Origin: Sphingobacteriia bacterium
Lineage (GTDB): Bacteria > Bacteroidota > Bacteroidia > NS11-12g > UBA955
Assembly (NCBI GenBank): GCA_021151535.1
Contig: JAGKXC010000001.1
Coordinates: 22,667 to 86,666 of the forward strand
DNA: 64,000 nucleotides
Direction of reading: 5' to 3'
The notes beneath the pieces were generated by a model. The model searched no databases and was not told where the DNA came from. It saw only the letters and a list, made by a program, of their open reading frames with translations. Position 1 is the stretch's first letter; each line of letters begins with the position of its first letter. Shown here piece after piece: positions 26,614 through 34,922 of this stretch. The translations under genes and the position numbers were made by a program.

Positions 26614-28074
26614 ATGAGTTTTTTCTCCTCCGACTGGGACGACGACGAAGATGATGAAATCTTCCAAGGCGATGTAGATGCGTTAGTGAATGATTTTGAA
26701 AGCAAGTTTCGTGAGCAATTTTCTGCAAGAGAATATCTTGAATTATTCAGGCATTACGCTTCACAGTTTCCTACACAAACTGGGCAATTACGCGTAGATC
26801 AGCATATAAAAAATATTTTAGATGCCGCTATCGCTCAATATCCCTATATGCCCATTTTTACATTGCATATGTGTGAATGGTTAATTAGGGATTCAAAATT
26901 AAACAGAGCCAAAGCTTACATCGATAAAGCATTAAAATTCAATCCTTTTGAGCCAGCTTTGGGTTTTATGCAAGCCCTTATTTACAGTCTTCAAGGCAAT
27001 GAAAACAATGCGCTCGAAAAACTTTCACAAATTCTTCAAAACATCGGAGAAGAAGAATCATTAATAGAAGAATTCCTGGAAATAGCTTTATACCATGAAC
27101 AATTTAAATTGGCAATGCCTATTCTGGAAAAAGCATTGGATGCGGGTGCAGATGTAAGCAATATCATTGAAAAATATATCGAAAAAGCAGAAGAAAATGG
27201 CCTTATTGCAGCCTTGATCCCCATGATTGAAAGAATTATCGATCAAGACCCTTATTCTGCCGAAGCATGGTATGTCTTGGGTTCCGCGTGGATGAATCAA
27301 AGCAACCATGAAAAAGGTTTGAAAGCATTGGATTATGCTGTTACCATTAATGAAAATTTCGCAGATGCCTGGATGGCTTTTCTAGAATGCCAATACGAAT
27401 TAGGCCAATATGAAGAATTCATAAAAACTTATCTCTCCTTACAAGATAAATTTCATAAATCTGCTTTCGATGAAGTTTATGGACTCCTGGCTTGGAGTTA
27501 TTACGAATCGGGCGATACTAAAACATGTCGTTCTATTTATAAAGATATACTCAAGAAACAACCCCATGACGCTGAGGCTTGGTACTCTATGGGTTTAACA
27601 TGGCATTATGAAGAAAATTACTCAGCCGCCATACCCTATCTCGAAAAAGCCTATGACATTGATAGATTCGAACCCGACTACGGAATGGTGCTTGCTTCTG
27701 CCTATTTTGGCGCACAATTAATCGATAAATGGGAACCTTTGTACACTACATTAACACTGGAACATCCAAAAAATCCCGAATTGTGGCTAGATTATATTAC
27801 TGCACTTCATGAATCTGGCGAAGCTGAAAAAGCGCTAGATGTTATTGAAAAAGCGCTCACCAACAACCCACAGCATCCCGGTCTTTTATATCGATTTGCA
27901 GCACTTTGCTACCTAAACGGACAACAAAATGCTGCTTCTCTAGTTTTAGAAAGAGCATTGGAATTAAACCCCAATGAACACATACAATTGTTTACCTTTG
28001 CACCAGAATTGAAGAAATCTACTTTAATTCTTTCAATTATTTCAAAATTCACATCACCAAGAACTGGATCATGA
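26614..28074 (+). CDS. Tetratricopeptide repeat protein
   Basis: A 486-residue soluble protein with no signal peptide. An acidic N-terminus (DWDDDEDDE) is followed by about ten TPR units; clear ones contain AEAWYVLGSAWMNQ (about 212-225), AEAWYSMGLTWHYEE, PELWLDYITALHESGE and PGLLYRFAALCYLNGQ. TPR arrays are protein-binding scaffolds. Its stop overlaps the start of the phosphosulfolactate synthase gene in an ATGA arrangement, so the two are translationally coupled. Partner unknown. Confidence 0.88.
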   Translation: MSFFSSDWDDDEDDEIFQGDVDALVNDFESKFREQFSAREYLELFRHYASQFPTQTGQLRVDQHIKNILDAAIAQYPYMPIFTLHMCEWLIRDSKLNRAKAYIDKALKFNPFEPALGFMQALIYSLQGNENNALEKLSQILQNIGEEESLIEEFLEIALYHEQFKLAMPILEKALDAGADVSNIIEKYIEKAEENGLIAALIPMIERIIDQDPYSAEAWYVLGSAWMNQSNHEKGLKALDYAVTINENFADAWMAFLECQYELGQYEEFIKTYLSLQDKFHKSAFDEVYGLLAWSYYESGDTKTCRSIYKDILKKQPHDAEAWYSMGLTWHYEENYSAAIPYLEKAYDIDRFEPDYGMVLASAYFGAQLIDKWEPLYTTLTLEHPKNPELWLDYITALHESGEAEKALDVIEKALTNNPQHPGLLYRFAALCYLNGQQNAASLVLERALELNPNEHIQLFTFAPELKKSTLILSIISKFTSPRTGS

Positions 28075-28841
28075 ACTCAGCACTATTCAACCTAAAAGAT
28101 CTTCCAAACCGAACCTCAAAACCAAGAAACAATGGTTTAACCATGGTTATGGATAAAGGACTCAGTTTAAGAGAAGTTGAAAATTTCTTAGAAATTGGTT
28201 CGGAATACGTGGATATTGTGAAATTAGGATTCGGAACAAGTTTCTTTACTCCAAACCTCAAAGAAAAAATTAAATTATACCTAAATGCAGGGGTGCCCGT
28301 TTATTTAGGTGGAACTCTATTTGAAGCTTATATCGCAAGAAATCAATTCGAAGATTATATCAATCTATTAGATAAGTTAGAACTTACTCATGCAGAAGTT
28401 TCCGACGGTAGTTTGGATATGGATCACAATGTAAAATGTGATTATATCAACAAATTGTCTCAAAGATTTACCGTGTTTTCAGAAGTTGGAAGCAAAGATG
28501 CTGAAAAGATTATCCCACCCTACGAATGGATCGAGCAAATGGAAACCGAATTGGCTGCAGGTGCATCCAAAGTCATCGCAGAAGCCAGAGAAAGCGGCAC
28601 TGTTGGTATCTTCAGAGGTTCAGGTGAGGTTCGTTCAGGTTTGGTAGCTGAAATTATCAGAAAAATCCCCCAAGACAACGTTCTTTGGGAAGCTCCAAAA
28701 AAAGAACAACAAGTTTGGTTTATTCAACTTTATGGCACAAATGTTAATCTTGGTAACATCGCACCAAACGAATTATTACCTTTAGAAACATTAAGATATG
28801 GATTGCGTGGCGATTCATTCCATTTCTTCTTGAATAAATAA
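28071..28841 (+). CDS. Phosphosulfolactate synthase (ComA family)
   Basis: A 256-residue TIM-barrel enzyme that adds sulfite to phosphoenolpyruvate to make phosphosulfolactate. Family motifs: NGLTMVMDKG near residue 24, VDIVKLGFGTS, YLGGTLFE, the SDGSLDM loop, SEVGSKDAE, and the C-terminal GLRGDSFHF. In methanogens the pathway leads to coenzyme M; in Bacteroidota sulfolactate-type compounds may feed sulfonolipids, which is inference here. Overlaps the TPR gene by 4 bases. Confidence 0.88.
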   Translation: MNSALFNLKDLPNRTSKPRNNGLTMVMDKGLSLREVENFLEIGSEYVDIVKLGFGTSFFTPNLKEKIKLYLNAGVPVYLGGTLFEAYIARNQFEDYINLLDKLELTHAEVSDGSLDMDHNVKCDYINKLSQRFTVFSEVGSKDAEKIIPPYEWIEQMETELAAGASKVIAEARESGTVGIFRGSGEVRSGLVAEIIRKIPQDNVLWEAPKKEQQVWFIQLYGTNVNLGNIAPNELLPLETLRYGLRGDSFHFFLNK

Positions 28842-28888
28842 TTTCAAGTACAAAACTGATCAAAGTTCATTATTAAGTTAATTGAACG

Positions 28889-30031
28889 CTATTTTACCGC
28901 TACTACCTGTTTTTTCGCCTTCTTCCAGAAAGCAAAAAAAGAATTCTGTAACATCATTTTAGGCGTTAACCAGTCCCTTTTATCATATCCAACCCCCGAA
29001 ACGCCATTCACAATGGGGTGCTCCTTTGTAATTACTTCAAATCCAGCATTTACAAAGTCCTCTAATTCGCCCCAATAAAAACGTATATTAGGCACTTGCC
29101 GGGCTAAATCCATTGCAAATTTTAAAGGCCCTTCACCAATTGGATGTGCCTCAAAAAAAAACTTATTAAGCAAAAATACCCGCCTACCAGTTTCCTCTTC
29201 ATTCCTCCATCTTGGATCCAAATGATAATAATGATATATAAAAACCTTCTCACCCGATTCAAAACCCAATTCATTCACAGATTCCACGAACCACAACCTA
29301 ATAGTCTCCAAAGGCAAATTAAATTGTACCATTTCACCTTTCTCCAAATTTTCTATCCTGCGATCTTTATTCATCAATTCTTCATACGTACAATCTAAAT
29401 AAGTTCCAACATCTTTGGTTCCCATGTACTTATTTATATTCTCTTGATTACAGAAATACAATTTATTAGAATTGGTCCCTGCCACCCACTGCCAACTTAA
29501 ATGATTGCTCGCCAAATCCCCATCTAACAAATAATAATACATCCAATCTGCAGCCATTTTCCATGAATATCCCCACAAATTACAAATTACCGAAGCCAAA
29601 TACATACGCAAATGATTATGTATGTAACCGTATTTGTAAAGTTGATTTAAACCATTGTCAAGCGCAGAAATGCCCATTTCCCCTTTCAAAACACTAACTG
29701 GCATCCTTCCCTCAGTTCCTAACCTCAAACGCTCCTGATTATTACGCAAACTCAAAAATATCCCATCGCCATGCCATTGCCACAAATGTTGCCAATATTC
29801 CCTCCAAGCCAACTCCTGATAAAATCGCTCATGCCCCTCTTCATACCCAAATTTTTCAATACAGTAATCACGTACTTCCTTTACCGTAATAACCCCCCTA
29901 GAAATATAGGGCGATAAATAGGTTACAGAACCCCAAATAAAATTCCGCGTCTTGCTGTATTTCACCACATCAATCCCCTCAACTCTACTCCAAATCGCCT
30001 CAAATTCAACAGGAAATTCTATCTTACTCAT
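28889..30031 (-). CDS. Photolyase/cryptochrome FAD-binding domain protein without antenna domain
   Basis: A 380-residue protein that contains only the helical FAD-binding half of photolyases. Visible are SPYISRGVI, ELAWREYWQH, HNHLRMYLASVICNLWGYSW and LLDGDLASNHLSWQWVAGTN, which line the FAD pocket, followed by NQENINKYMG. The N-terminal alpha/beta antenna domain is absent, and instead about 130 C-terminal residues form a separate region (FIYHYYHLDPRW, RFYWGELED) that looks alpha/beta-like. The tryptophan-rich helices support flavin photochemistry. The start overlaps the stop of the photolyase-related gene by 4 bases (ATGA). DNA repair or light sensing is likely; the reaction is not shown. 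Confidence 0.8.
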   Translation of the reverse strand: MSKIEFPVEFEAIWSRVEGIDVVKYSKTRNFIWGSVTYLSPYISRGVITVKEVRDYCIEKFGYEEGHERFYQELAWREYWQHLWQWHGDGIFLSLRNNQERLRLGTEGRMPVSVLKGEMGISALDNGLNQLYKYGYIHNHLRMYLASVICNLWGYSWKMAADWMYYYLLDGDLASNHLSWQWVAGTNSNKLYFCNQENINKYMGTKDVGTYLDCTYEELMNKDRRIENLEKGEMVQFNLPLETIRLWFVESVNELGFESGEKVFIYHYYHLDPRWRNEEETGRRVFLLNKFFFEAHPIGEGPLKFAMDLARQVPNIRFYWGELEDFVNAGFEVITKEHPIVNGVSGVGYDKRDWLTPKMMLQNSFFAFWKKAKKQVVAVK

Positions 30032-31530
30032 ATTACTTGATCCAATGATTTTAAATACCTATCTGCTGTTTCTAAAATTGTAGTTTGAATTTTCTCGTCC
30101 CGTGAGTCCCAATTGTTCAATAACATCCTCATCCGAATATTCCCCTCAAATACTTGGCGATGCTTTACCATAAATCGCCAAAATAACGCATCCCAAATCT
30201 GTTGCCAATCCTCACCTTTTTTAAACCATCCCATCTTCATCAAATAATTTGAACCCGAGATATAAGGCTTCGTTGTCATTAATCCACCATCCGCAAATGT
30301 AATCATCCCATAAACATTGGGTACCATTACCCAATCATAAGCATCTACATACAACTCCATAAACCATCGATAAACCTCATCCGGATCAAACTCGCACAAC
30401 AACATAAAATTACCCAATATCATCAACCGCTCAATATGATGGTTATATCCCGTTCTTAATACCTTTTTGATTGCCAAATCTACAGGCAAAATACCTGTTT
30501 CCCCCCTGTAGAATGAATTTGGAATCTTTCGATTAAATCCCCAAAAATTCCGCGTACGTTGAAATCTCCCCTTCTCTTCATATACATGTCTTACAAACTC
30601 CCTCCAACCCAAAATCTGACGCACAAATCCCTCAATGGAAGCCAATGGAATTTCAAAACGTAATCCATACTCCTCCGCCCTATCAATCACGTATTTGGGC
30701 GAAATCAAACCTACATTCATATACATCGATAACCCAGAATGGAATAAAAAATCATCTCCCGTATCAAAAGATATTGCATCTTCATATGGGCCAAAATCCG
30801 CAAACCTTTCCTTCAAAAACAATTCAAACCAAGCTTTCACATCTCCTGTGGAAGTTGCATAATTTTTACCATTCTGAATCATCGATAAACTACCTGGATT
30901 ATCACCAAACTTAGACGAAACGTAAGTTATGGCCTCAGAGCAAAAATCATCCGCTTCACAGAATTTAATCAACGGTATCTGAAAACCTTTTGGTAATCTT
31001 TTTCGATTTTCTACATCAAATGACAATTTACCACCCAAAAAATCACCATTCTCACCAATTAAAATACCACGCTTCTTCCTAAAAAACTGGTAATAATCTG
31101 TTTGAAAATATCGCCTCCTGCCACGTTGAAATTCCGCGTTTTCATTCTGAGTTTGGATAAATAAAGGCGAATCATGCCATTCTACAGAAACACCCAATAC
31201 CTGAATTGTTTTCTTTAGCCTTCTTTTTAACCAATCATCAACAGGATCGATCAAGATCCAGTGATATTCAACAAATCTGTTGAAAAAACTGACATCCCTA
31301 ATATCTGAACCCGCATCGCCCGAAGAAATATAAGATACAGCTATTCCCTTATTCCTGAGTGATTCATAATATCTTCTCATCGTAACCCGATGAAAATGGA
31401 GCTTTATTTTATGAAATTGAAACTGCCTAAAAAAGAGAAACTCCTCTATCAGAATTACTTCATCACACTGCTCAATTACAGCAATATCACCAAATAATTG
31501 ATGCGGAAATAAAAATAATACCCTCTTCAA
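30028..31530 (-). CDS. Cryptochrome/photolyase-related protein (FeS-BCP type) lacking the cluster cysteines
   Basis: A 500-residue protein matching the prokaryotic (6-4) photolyase-related family: N-terminal fold FLFPHQLFGD, then LSMYMNVGLISPK, ILGWREFVRHVYE, YNHHIERLMILGNFMLL with the double His (364-365), YVDAYDWVMVPNVYGM and FADGGLMTTKPYISGS. In Agrobacterium PhrB Cys350, 438, 441 and 454 hold a [4Fe-4S] cluster. Here the first position is in GILPV (about 349), and the loop at 430-450 is about ten residues shorter with no cysteine. Only Cys22, 191, 197 and 379 exist, none at these sites. Start TTG 31530. Heads an operon with the antenna-less photolyase. Confidence 0.85.
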   Translation of the reverse strand: MKRVLFLFPHQLFGDIAVIEQCDEVILIEEFLFFRQFQFHKIKLHFHRVTMRRYYESLRNKGIAVSYISSGDAGSDIRDVSFFNRFVEYHWILIDPVDDWLKRRLKKTIQVLGVSVEWHDSPLFIQTQNENAEFQRGRRRYFQTDYYQFFRKKRGILIGENGDFLGGKLSFDVENRKRLPKGFQIPLIKFCEADDFCSEAITYVSSKFGDNPGSLSMIQNGKNYATSTGDVKAWFELFLKERFADFGPYEDAISFDTGDDFLFHSGLSMYMNVGLISPKYVIDRAEEYGLRFEIPLASIEGFVRQILGWREFVRHVYEEKGRFQRTRNFWGFNRKIPNSFYRGETGILPVDLAIKKVLRTGYNHHIERLMILGNFMLLCEFDPDEVYRWFMELYVDAYDWVMVPNVYGMITFADGGLMTTKPYISGSNYLMKMGWFKKGEDWQQIWDALFWRFMVKHRQVFEGNIRMRMLLNNWDSRDEKIQTTILETADRYLKSLDQVI

Positions 31531-31588
31531 TTTTGCCCTTTAGAAATACCCTACGTATTTACCTAAAAAGCAACAAATAATACAGCGA

Positions 31589-33454
31589 TTAGTTTGCTAA
31601 ATTTGCTTGAAAACAGTACAATTTCCAATGGTGATCACCCGAATTCCACATTCTTACCTCATTGTCTTTTACCTCTGTCATATACTGTTTCACCACCCAT
31701 TCTATCGTGCCGCCATTGGGCCAATCCGCTATGTTATCAAATAAAATAATCCAAGCAATTCTTCTACCCTTGTTGTATTTCAACTGCCAATAATATTCTT
31801 GAAATAATTCTTCCTTGAATTTCGCTTCAGAAGGCCCCAAACGCTTCCAATCTAAAAACTGCTTCTCTTGCTTCAACTTGTGATGAATTACATCTTGAAT
31901 TGTACCCGAATCGAAATCCGGAGCCAATCGAATCCCCTTTTTCCCAAGCATTAACAATCCAGTATTGGGCGATGGATCTCCAACAATCAAAACCTCTGTT
32001 GTATCCGCCGCATCCAAACGATTGATCATCCTAGAAATCGACCTCAATTCTTGGGTATCATCAATCGCATTCTGGCAAAAATAATGGCCCTTCTTAAAAC
32101 TATAATTCAGCATTTTAGAAGCCGAACCCATTAAAATAAATGGATATACAAACAAGCCAATTAAACTCAATACACCAACCACTCCACGAAACATGAATCT
32201 ACCATAAATTTGGTCGATATAGATGGTAAGAATCGCTAAAAAAATCCAGGGCCAAAAAACCAAATAGTAATAATCATGAAAGCGGAATTGTTTGGCAAAT
32301 AGCACAAAAAAACAAACTGTACCCAAAGCAACCAAAACACTCAATTGCTCCCATTTTTGCCAACCCTCTCTGCGATTTTTTTTCATAACATAAACCCAAC
32401 CAATAAATATTCCTAAGATTAGAGTTGTTGGATAAAGCCTATCCTTCCAACTGTTCCAAGAAAAATCAATTACATCTTTAAAAACCGACCAAGATTCAGC
32501 GGGATTCACTTGTTGCAGAAAATGCACATTCCACGTTTGCTTCGTTAACCAGCCCGCATAATAATACCAGCCACCGATTAAACTCAAAACCAACCCAACC
32601 AATGCAATATTCACAACACTACCCAATAATCCAACAAATGCATCGCCCTTCACAACTTCACTTTCATCTTCAATAACCAAATAATCGCCATCTTGAGAAT
32701 GCTGAAAAACCGGTTTTTTAGGCTTCCGCAAGACAACAATTTGCCATAGATCCAAAAGCAGCATCGCAATAAAAGCAACCAACATGCTCACCTTCAACAA
32801 TCCAGCAAACAAACTACTCAACAGCAATAAATTCCGATAATACTTAGCAGATTTTTCATTCTCTTCTACATTTATCAATGCTCTCAATTTTTCGCCCAAT
32901 CCTCCACGCAAGAATTCCAATCGAAACCAGGCATAAATACCCATAAATACAAAACCCAATGCCGCCGCATCAGCCAAAAAACTCCAAGTATAAAACACAA
33001 AAACCGGCGATAAAAACAACAATGAAAGGATAAACCATCTGCTTATAAATCCAACCCGCATCCAAGCCAGTAATTTGTACAAACTCCAAATTCCCGCACT
33101 CAAAATGGTGCCAACCAAAAACCGGTGAACAAAAAAACTAAACCCAAATACCCTCCCAAAAATCCCACTTAAATAAGCCAAGATTGGAAACTCCATACCC
33201 GCAATTCCCTCAGCCGCCCTATTCTCCATCACCCTTGGCAAGAAAAAATCCCAGGTCTCGTGAAAAAAGTTCCATCCCACACAAGCTCGATCCGCCTGAG
33301 CTCCCTGATGCATCCCATATGGCTCCAGCATCCAATAATCGCCCCAACCCAAACCCAATTGAATCAATATCCAAATAATCCAAAACCGAGTCCATGACTC
33401 ACGCCTCTGAAGAGGCAAATTCATGGAATTTAATCCTCCAACAAAATTAATCAT
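31589..33454 (-). CDS. GT-C fold membrane glycosyltransferase (GT39-like)
   Basis: A 621-residue protein with a cytoplasmic N-terminus and around ten to twelve hydrophobic helices. The first extracytoplasmic loop contains HQGAQADRACVGWNFF, a GT-C active-loop type, and GMEFPILAYLSG follows. The C-terminal 150 residues are soluble and likely periplasmic. The first ATG (33454) overlaps the stop of the upstream GT2 gene (ATGA). An alternative in-frame ATG lies at 33424. It most likely moves a sugar from a polyprenyl-phosphate donor made by the GT2. Confidence 0.78.
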   Translation of the reverse strand: MINFVGGLNSMNLPLQRRESWTRFWIIWILIQLGLGWGDYWMLEPYGMHQGAQADRACVGWNFFHETWDFFLPRVMENRAAEGIAGMEFPILAYLSGIFGRVFGFSFFVHRFLVGTILSAGIWSLYKLLAWMRVGFISRWFILSLLFLSPVFVFYTWSFLADAAALGFVFMGIYAWFRLEFLRGGLGEKLRALINVEENEKSAKYYRNLLLLSSLFAGLLKVSMLVAFIAMLLLDLWQIVVLRKPKKPVFQHSQDGDYLVIEDESEVVKGDAFVGLLGSVVNIALVGLVLSLIGGWYYYAGWLTKQTWNVHFLQQVNPAESWSVFKDVIDFSWNSWKDRLYPTTLILGIFIGWVYVMKKNRREGWQKWEQLSVLVALGTVCFFVLFAKQFRFHDYYYLVFWPWIFLAILTIYIDQIYGRFMFRGVVGVLSLIGLFVYPFILMGSASKMLNYSFKKGHYFCQNAIDDTQELRSISRMINRLDAADTTEVLIVGDPSPNTGLLMLGKKGIRLAPDFDSGTIQDVIHHKLKQEKQFLDWKRLGPSEAKFKEELFQEYYWQLKYNKGRRIAWIILFDNIADWPNGGTIEWVVKQYMTEVKDNEVRMWNSGDHHWKLYCFQANLAN

Positions 33455-34410
33455 CCCAATGGATCTTCTATGTTACTCTCTCGGATAATATAAGTGGGTC
33501 TATTCTTTACATTCTCACTTACCCTACCCAAATATTCACCCAACATCCCAATGCCAACCAACTGAACACCACCCAAAAACAAGATCGAAATCTGCAGAGA
33601 CGTCCAACCCTGAATGGTATAACCAAAGAACTTCTGATAAATACTATACAATATCATTAAAAAAGCCACAATTGAAACAAGAAAACCCATCATTGTAGCC
33701 AATTTCAATGGCCAGTTGCTAAAACTCACAATTCCATCCATCGCAAACTTCATCATCTTCGAATAACTAAACTTCGTTTCTCCACCCATTCTTTCCTCCC
33801 TATCATACTCTACCGCTACATGGTTAAATCCAATCCATGCAATCTGCCCACGCAAATATTTATCCCTTTCCGGCATCAACTTCAATACCCTTTGAACCTT
33901 CCTATGTATCAACCGGAAATCTCCCGTATCAATGGGAATCTCCACACTCGTCATCTTCGCCAATAACCGGTAAAAAAGCTTCGCAGTAATCTTCTTCATC
34001 AGTGTTTCTCCGCTGCGCGATTTGCGCTTCGCATACACTACCTCAAACCCCTCCAATGATTTTTCATATAACGCTGGAATCAATTCCGGTGGATCTTGCC
34101 CATCGCCATCCATGATAATAATCCTTTCCCCTATTGCATTCTCAATACCCGCAGTAATCGCTATCTGATGACCGAAATTCCTAGAAAAATCAATATATTT
34201 CACCGATTTGTTCTCATCCGCCAACCCCAAAATCATCGCCATCGATGCATCCCGCGAACCATCATTCACAAATACAATTTCATACGCAATACCCATCTGC
34301 TGCATCACATCCACTATCCTTTGATACAACTTTCTAATATTCATCTCCTCATTATAAATCGGAACAACCACCGATAACAAAACAGAAGATTGATTTTTGG
34401 TTTCAGCCAT
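33451..34410 (-). CDS. Polyprenyl-phosphate glycosyltransferase (GT2, GtrB/DPM1-like)
   Basis: A 319-residue enzyme. The GT2 domain at 1-230 shows VVPIYNEE, EIVFVNDGSRD, the DxD-type MDGDGQDPPE and IDTGDFRLIHRK. Two C-terminal helices (about 237-258 and 270-292) anchor it in the membrane. Such enzymes transfer a sugar from a nucleotide donor to undecaprenyl phosphate at the inner face. The gene overlaps the following GT-C gene by 4 bases. The start lies 4 bases after a perfect -7 box. Confidence 0.9.
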   Translation of the reverse strand: MAETKNQSSVLLSVVVPIYNEEMNIRKLYQRIVDVMQQMGIAYEIVFVNDGSRDASMAMILGLADENKSVKYIDFSRNFGHQIAITAGIENAIGERIIIMDGDGQDPPELIPALYEKSLEGFEVVYAKRKSRSGETLMKKITAKLFYRLLAKMTSVEIPIDTGDFRLIHRKVQRVLKLMPERDKYLRGQIAWIGFNHVAVEYDREERMGGETKFSYSKMMKFAMDGIVSFSNWPLKLATMMGFLVSIVAFLMILYSIYQKFFGYTIQGWTSLQISILFLGGVQLVGIGMLGEYLGRVSENVKNRPTYIIRESNIEDPLG

Positions 34411-34414
34411 GTTT

Positions 34415-34422
34415 CAAAAATA
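34415..34422 (-). promoter_or_regulatory. -7 box TATTTTTG before the GT2/GT-C operon
   Basis: Perfect TAnnTTTG on the reverse strand, 4 bases before ATG 34410. This places the transcription start at about the ATG itself. It lies back to back with the thioredoxin promoter 16 bases away. Confidence 0.6.
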
Positions 34423-34438
34423 TACAATCTTTACTTTG

Positions 34439-34446
34439 TAACTTTG
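34439..34446 (+). promoter_or_regulatory. -7 box TAACTTTG before the thioredoxin gene
   Basis: Perfect TAnnTTTG, 18 bases before ATG 34465; it also rules out the longer in-frame start at 34390. Confidence 0.6.
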
Positions 34447-34464
34447 TATTCTAATATCATTCCT

Positions 34465-34866
34465 ATGAAAAAGTTACTTTCCTTTGGTTTTGTTATGTTG
34501 TTAACCACCTTTGCCATGGTTTCAACTACCAATTGCCAACAATCAACTAGCCATGATGGACCAATTTCTGTTGAAGAATTCGATAAAATTATCGGCGGCG
34601 ATAAATTAGTAATGGTTGATTTTTATACCACTTGGTGCGGCCCCTGCAAAAGAATGGCCCCTTTTATCCAGCAAATTAAAGAACAACACAGCAACACGGT
34701 TATAGTGTTAAAAGTTGATGCCGAAGCACAAATGAATATTGCTGATCGCTATCGTTTGGAAGGTTACCCAACCGTAATTTTCTTTAAGAAAGGTCAGGTT
34801 ATCGGGCGATCCCTCGGTTACACCGATTACGACGGTTTAATGAACCTCGTGAACAAGTTCAAATAA
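34465..34866 (+). CDS. Exported thioredoxin
   Basis: A 133-residue protein. Residues 1-22 form a signal sequence (MKKLLSFGFVMLLTTFAMVS) followed by a cysteine in TTNCQQ that only loosely fits a lipobox. The thioredoxin fold carries the canonical WCGPC active site (about residues 58-62) and the cis-proline GYPTVIFF. It likely acts on disulfides in the periplasm. Alone on its strand, followed by a strong terminator. Confidence 0.9.
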   Translation: MKKLLSFGFVMLLTTFAMVSTTNCQQSTSHDGPISVEEFDKIIGGDKLVMVDFYTTWCGPCKRMAPFIQQIKEQHSNTVIVLKVDAEAQMNIADRYRLEGYPTVIFFKKGQVIGRSLGYTDYDGLMNLVNKFK

Positions 34867-34893
34867 GTTAATCCCTTCCCACCTATCATATTC

Positions 34894-34920
34894 AAACGCC
34901 AGTATCCACTGGCGTTTTTT
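34894..34920 (+). terminator. Rho-independent terminator after thioredoxin
   Basis: Ten-base stem AAACGCCAGT/ACTGGCGTTT with four-base loop ATCC, followed by further T residues. Confidence 0.85.
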
Positions 34921-34922
34921 GT

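Noticed and set aside
34390..34464. In-frame N-terminal extension of the thioredoxin
   Set aside because: It overlaps the perfect -7 box and the divergent gene start; the signal peptide begins at 34465.
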